Assembly: GCA_021808665.1 (NCBI GenBank)
Contig: JAKBBA010000114.1
Location: 1-9,670, forward strand
Direction: 5' to 3'
DNA length: 9,670 nt
Origin: Actinomycetes bacterium
GTDB taxonomy: Bacteria > Actinomycetota > Acidimicrobiia > Acidimicrobiales > Palsa-688
Position numbers and translations under genes: made by a program. Positions 6,783 through 9,670 of the stretch are shown in pieces. Every line of letters starts with the position of its first letter. Position 1 is the stretch's first letter. The notes below the pieces were generated by a model, which made no database searches, had not been told where the DNA came from, and was given only the letters and a program-made list of their open reading frames with translations.

Positions 6783-7666
6783 GAGTCGAAGAGCGCGAAC
6801 TCGGCCAGCTGCGCCCGCTCAACAAAGGGGGTATGGCTGAGATTTTTGATGTTCCTGACTTTCGCGTGGGCGAGCACGCCGACTGGCCCCTAGTCTACAA
6901 GAGATTCAAAAAGTTCACCCGACCGATTCCGATCTTCGGGCTCGAAGCGCTCATCAAGCTCAGGGAGGCTTTGCACCCGGACCAGCGGCTGGCTTTCGAC
7001 CAGCAATTCAACTGGACTATTCGGGTCGTTACTGATGACGAAAGCGGCGCCGCCGGGATCCTGCTGCCCCGATTGGATTCGACCTACTTCGTCAAAAAGT
7101 ACAACAGCTACGGAGAGGTGAGAGAAGCCGCCTGCGAGGCGCAAAACCTCCTGGGTACAGACGACGACTTCCACCGCTGGCGTATGCAACATCCCAGCAT
7201 GGATCAACGCTTCCTGCTGTGCCGAAACTTGGCGTTGGGCTTGGGCAAGCTCCATCGGGCCGAGGTCATCTACGGCGACCTCTCTCTTCGGAACGTTCTC
7301 TATCGGCTCGAACCGAAGGTATCGGTGATGTTCGTCGACACCGATGCGGTTCGCCCAAAAAGCGGAAGTTCTCCCCTGGGAAAGCAGCCCCACTCGGGGG
7401 ACTGGGAGCCGCCCGAGGCGCTGGCGGCGCAACGCAGTGGCAACAAGATCGGGTTCGCCATTCAGAACTTCGAAACCGATCGATACAAGCTGGCGCTTGC
7501 CATCCTGCGGATACTGGCCCGGGTGCCACGGGCGAGCGAGCTGCGGGATCCTTCAGTGGTACGTCCGGTGGTGCCGTCCGGGGTCTACAAGAAGCTTGAA
7601 ATCAGTATCCATGGGAAGCCTGCGGATCGCCCAACCGCCAAAGAGTGGTATGAGGAGTTTCGATGA
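6773..7666 (+). CDS. YegI-type Ser/Thr protein kinase of the vWA-kinase-PP2C triad
   Basis: Up to 297 aa. TTG 6773 overlaps the vWA gene by 10 bases; CTG 6779 would give a CTGA overlap with better spacing from GAGG (6765-6768), so the exact start is open. Kinase features: a short Gly loop NKGGMAEIF (17-25), K43 in VYKRFKK, catalytic loop YGDLSLRNVLY with D169 and N174 (HRD becomes YGD), metal-binding D189 in FVDTDAV (DFG becomes DTD), DWEPPEAL (210-217) as the activation-segment P-P-E, ETDRYKLALAILRIL for helix F, and a closing RPTAKEW. The G-D-x-x-x-x-N plus D-x-D style is what I recall for YegI and other TerY-P-associated kinases. All core catalytic residues are present, so activity is expected. 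There is no transmembrane or extracellular sensor domain. It shares ATGA with the phosphatase. Confidence 0.85.
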   Translation: MALRVEERELGQLRPLNKGGMAEIFDVPDFRVGEHADWPLVYKRFKKFTRPIPIFGLEALIKLREALHPDQRLAFDQQFNWTIRVVTDDESGAAGILLPRLDSTYFVKKYNSYGEVREAACEAQNLLGTDDDFHRWRMQHPSMDQRFLLCRNLALGLGKLHRAEVIYGDLSLRNVLYRLEPKVSVMFVDTDAVRPKSGSSPLGKQPHSGDWEPPEALAAQRSGNKIGFAIQNFETDRYKLALAILRILARVPRASELRDPSVVRPVVPSGVYKKLEISIHGKPADRPTAKEWYEEFR

Positions 7667-8727
7667 CCTTGACAGAAGACGGTTGGAGTCCCTTCGAGCG
7701 AAGCAACGCGATCGGGGATGCCGGGCGACAGCCCGAGATACTGTCGGTTTCCAGCGACTTGAACGTCGGGGTGGCTGACACTGCGCTCGACTTCCTTACG
7801 ATCGGGCCCTTGGAGATCCGAGCCTGTTCGTCTCGGGGGTGGAGCCACCGTCACAAGGGCACCCCGAGGCAGGACGCCTACTCGCTGCTGGTCGGTGAAG
7901 ACATCGTCGTCATCGCAGTGGCGGACGGGGTTTCCGAAGGGGAGCACTCGCAGGTGGCGGCTGATACGGCCGCTCGGGCCACGGTCAAGCTGGCGGCCGA
8001 TCAGATCGCCAAGAAGGGCTCGGTCGACTGGCTCCAACTGTCCCGACGTGTCGCACTGCGAATTGTCGAGGAGGCCGAGTACCGCCAGATCGTCCCCACC
8101 CCCGAGCCGGATGCCGACATCAACGACCGGGTGAAAGCGTGCCGGGCGAAGATGTCGACGACGTTGATCGCTGCGGTCATCCAACAGACACCCGATTCGG
8201 ACGGCTTCGCGGTCGAAGTCGGGGTGGTGGCCGGCGACTCGGCGGCTTACCAACGCTCGGTCGGCGGAGAGACGCTGGACCCAGTCGGCGGAGGTAAGGC
8301 CGATGGAACCATCAGCAGCACGACGGTCAAGCCTTTGCCCGGCCCCGCCAACCCCGAGTCGATCCAACTGCATCTGAAGCCGGGGGAACTGCTGCTGCTC
8401 GGCACCGATGGCATCGGTGACCCGGTCGGCGACGGCACCAACGAGGTCGGCCGGGAACTTGCTCATAGGTGGGCCGAGCCGCCGACGATCGACAAGTTTC
8501 TCCTCGACGTGAACGTGTACCGGCGCACCTTCGACGACGACCGCACCGCGGTCGGCCTCTGGGTCCGACCCGACGTCGAGCTTCCGGCGCCGGCCGATCC
8601 GACCGAGGAGGCTTCGTCGGCCGGGGCGGAGTCGACCGACGTCTTCGATTTCGACCTGGAGTCGGACGAAAAGGAAACGGGTGAGGAGTCGGCCAAACCC
8701 GAAGCTGATACCGAGGTTGAGCCATAA
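7663..8727 (+). CDS. PP2C-family Ser/Thr phosphatase (PphC/YegK-like)
   Basis: A 354-aa protein whose ATG 7663 overlaps the kinase stop (ATGA). The PP2C domain spans about 50-302: GWSHRHKGTPRQD with metal ligand D71, VVIAVADGVSEGEHS with D88-G89, GDSAAY (191-196), LLLLGTDGIGD with D249-G250, and DDDRTAVGLW (291-300), the final DDRT-type metal motif. This two-metal set predicts an active phosphatase. A ~47-residue N-terminal extension has no recognised motif. The C-terminal tail (about 304-354) is Ser/Thr/Glu/Asp-rich and disordered-looking, and could be a kinase target or docking tail (inference). By analogy with E. coli PphC and YegI it probably reverses phosphorylation by the neighbouring kinase. 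Confidence 0.9.
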   Translation: MTLTEDGWSPFERSNAIGDAGRQPEILSVSSDLNVGVADTALDFLTIGPLEIRACSSRGWSHRHKGTPRQDAYSLLVGEDIVVIAVADGVSEGEHSQVAADTAARATVKLAADQIAKKGSVDWLQLSRRVALRIVEEAEYRQIVPTPEPDADINDRVKACRAKMSTTLIAAVIQQTPDSDGFAVEVGVVAGDSAAYQRSVGGETLDPVGGGKADGTISSTTVKPLPGPANPESIQLHLKPGELLLLGTDGIGDPVGDGTNEVGRELAHRWAEPPTIDKFLLDVNVYRRTFDDDRTAVGLWVRPDVELPAPADPTEEASSAGAESTDVFDFDLESDEKETGEESAKPEADTEVEP

Positions 8728-8751
8728 GGGCGCTTGACGAGCGTTCGATAC

Positions 8752-8803
8752 CTCGCCGTTACGATCGGTTCTTGAGACGTTGCGTCATCACCGAAGCGGC
8801 GAG
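8752..8803 (+). terminator. Extended imperfect stem-loop after the operon, candidate terminator
   Basis: Starting 24 bases after the phosphatase stop, nested complementary blocks stack in order. CTCGCCG (8752-8758) pairs with CGGCGAG (8797-8803), CGG (8766-8768) with CCG (8791-8793), TGA (8773-8775) with TCA (8788-8790), and GACG (8776-8779) with CGTC (8783-8786), around a TTG loop. That is about 17 pairs with internal loops and no T-run, so it is not a classic intrinsic terminator. It could be a U-less actinobacterial terminator or an mRNA 3'-end structure. A small CGCT/AGCG hairpin (8731-8743) precedes it. Confidence 0.35.
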
Positions 8804-8865
8804 CCTCGGCCAGGTCAAAGCACGTAAGAGAGACGCCACTCTTCTCTAAAACGGGGAGAGCGGGT

Positions 8866-9226
8866 GAGGTTGTCCCGAGGTTTGTGGAAGTTGAGGTGGC
8901 GGTCCCCCGCCTGAGACCTGCCGTCTGGTAGGTGTTCGGGCGTCCAACCAAGACATCCGAGAAAGGAAAGGGACCACCACCTGTGACCAAGAAGCTACCT
9001 GTTGTGCGCGCGGCGAGGCGGGAGTTGGGAGCGGCCCGGCTGGCGCAGCTGAAGCTACATCCGAACCTGTCGCTGGCTGAGATGCAGGCCGCGATCAGCG
9101 ATGGGCTGATGGCGTTCAGTTGCGCTACCGGGCTGTTGGTGCTCGCTGAGATGATGGAGGCCGAGCGCAGTGCGATCGCTGCCCCGAAGGGCAAGCACGA
9201 CCCGAACCGGGTCGCTGAGCGTAACT
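8866..9226 (+). mobile_element. Left remnant of an IS256-like insertion sequence
   Basis: The transposase fragment at 8983 implies an element whose left end lies upstream. GAGGTTGTCCCGAGG (8866-8880) is a plausible terminal repeat, but the partner end is missing, so the left boundary is a guess. Between this and the transposase are two small hairpins: GGCGG/CCGCC (8898-8911) and ACCTGCC/GGTAGGT with one G-T pair (8916-8933). Hairpins here could limit transposase translation from read-through transcripts. The right side is lost at the ISL3 insertion. Confidence 0.4.
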
Positions 9227-9243
9227 GGCTCTTGGGAAATTAG
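8983..9243 (+). pseudogene. IS256-family transposase, N-terminal fragment cut by an ISL3 element
   Basis: GTG 8983 follows a purine-rich AAAGGAAAGGG (8963-8973). Residues 1-81 look like the start of a Mutator/IS256-type transposase, with GLLVLAEMMEAE followed by GPKGxHDP-like APKGKHDPNRVAER (compare the usual ...GPKGRHDPERxAVRHG). The similarity ends after ER: the next codons, NWLLGN and a stop at 9241-9243, come from the end of the adjoining ISL3 element. Full-length family members have about 400 residues with three acidic catalytic residues, none of which remain. The product is inactive as a transposase. Confidence 0.6.
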
Positions 9244-9670
9244 CGGGGTGTGACGGTTGCGAGTAGGTCCCAGTTGGGTTTGCCGGCGTGGAGCAGGACT
9301 CGTATTCGGTAGTGGTTGAAGGTGCGGAACCCGAAGCCGACTCGTTTGATTCGTTTTATGAGGTTGTTGATGGCTTCGGTGGGTCCGTTCGATACGGACG
9401 CTTTGTGCCAGTTGGTGATTTCTTCGAACCAGCGTGCGAGGGTGCGTCCCAGCGATCGTACTTCGATGGGGTGATCTTGGTCTTGGAGGTCGATTGCTAG
9501 TTCGCACACGAAGGTCTCGGCGAGAGCCGGGTCGGCGATGTCGTAGATGGACCGGACGACTTCTTTAGCGTGCCACGCTGCGCGGACATCGCCTTTGGGG
9601 TCACCCGCAGCGAGCAGGCCGGTCAGCTTGGAGTCGCCTTTCTCGTCGAGGCGTTCGTGTGCCTTGGTCA
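9227..9670 (-). mobile_element. ISL3-family insertion sequence, one end, continues off the right edge
   Basis: The transposase stop lies at 9240-9242, and the IS256-like reading frame breaks just beyond, so the element end falls near 9227. GGCTCTTGGGAAAT (9227-9240) fits an ISL3-type terminal repeat beginning GGCTCTT. The other end and the expected 8-base target duplication lie outside the window, so the exact end is inferred. Confidence 0.6.
9240..9670 (-). CDS. ISL3-family transposase, C-terminal part
   Basis: The frame stays open from the right edge to TAA at 9242-9240, giving at least 142 residues with the N-terminus missing. In order it shows GDVRAAWHAKEVVRSIYDI, LGRTLARWFEEITNWH, SNGPTEAINNLIKRIKRV, then GFGFRTFNHYRIRVLLHAG. 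The NGxTEAxNxLIKxxKRxxxGFxxFxxYRxR block is the signature C-terminal region of DDE transposases of the ISL3 family and contains the last catalytic Glu (in TEA). The element is inserted in the IS256-like gene and may be intact outside the window. Confidence 0.88.
   Translation of the reverse strand, partial: TKAHERLDEKGDSKLTGLLAAGDPKGDVRAAWHAKEVVRSIYDIADPALAETFVCELAIDLQDQDHPIEVRSLGRTLARWFEEITNWHKASVSNGPTEAINNLIKRIKRVGFGFRTFNHYRIRVLLHAGKPNWDLLATVTPR

Noticed and set aside
6773..7666. Inactive pseudokinase
   Set aside because: K43, D169, N174 and D189 are all present; only the residues around HRD and DFG differ.
7585..8466. Long minus-strand open frame opposite the PP2C gene
   Set aside because: It overlaps a phosphatase with all metal motifs and lacks recognisable features of its own.
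802..8727. Classical tellurite-resistance (ter) operon
   Set aside because: Only the vWA-kinase-PP2C part is shared; no TerB, TerC, TerD or TerE-like gene is visible.
9288..9500. Plus-strand 70-codon open frame
   Set aside because: It is antisense to the clearly recognisable C-terminus of the ISL3 transposase.
1..9670. CRISPR array, tRNA or rRNA genes
   Set aside because: No spaced direct repeats and no tRNA- or rRNA-like stretches were seen on reading the window.

Overview
The window is GC-rich with G/C-biased third codon positions. Its two recognisable transposases are of the ISL3 and IS256 kinds common in Actinobacteria, so a high-GC actinobacterium is the best guess; nothing here fixes the genus. 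It reads as an accessory island: a seven-gene plus-strand operon with nested insertion sequences on its right and a possible cut-off minus-strand gene at its left edge.

Layout. Bases 1-162 hold a possible minus-strand gene leaving the left edge, a short perfect hairpin and a weak promoter. Bases 163-681 encode an unrecognised 172-aa protein. After a 120-base gap, bases 802-8727 are a compact operon with gaps of at most 34 bases and three start/stop overlaps: (1) an 870-aa zinc-ribbon helical-repeat protein; (2) a 131-aa J-domain-like protein without HPD; (3) a 170-aa GrpE-like protein; (4) a 559-aa divergent Hsp70; (5) a 238-aa TerY/YegL-type vWA protein; (6) a ~297-aa YegI-type protein kinase; (7) a 354-aa PP2C-type phosphatase. 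Bases 8728-8982 contain an extended stem-loop and the probable start of an IS256-like element. That element's transposase gene (8983-9226) is cut by an ISL3-family element (9227 to the right edge), whose transposase is on the minus strand.

How it may work. The last three genes form the vWA-kinase-PP2C triad known as TerY-P from ter stress systems and as YegL-YegI-PphC in E. coli, where an Hsp70-like protein (YegD) lies next to the triad genes. Here the triad is fused into one operon with a dedicated Hsp70, its own J-like and GrpE-like partners, and a large unrecognised zinc-ribbon protein. The inference is a phospho-regulated chaperone machine: the large protein is a sensor, scaffold or client, the Hsp70 set remodels it or a target, and the kinase/phosphatase pair with the vWA adaptor switches the activity. 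Stress response or mobile-element conflict is plausible from the context, but no effector nuclease, toxin or TerD/TerC gene is visible.
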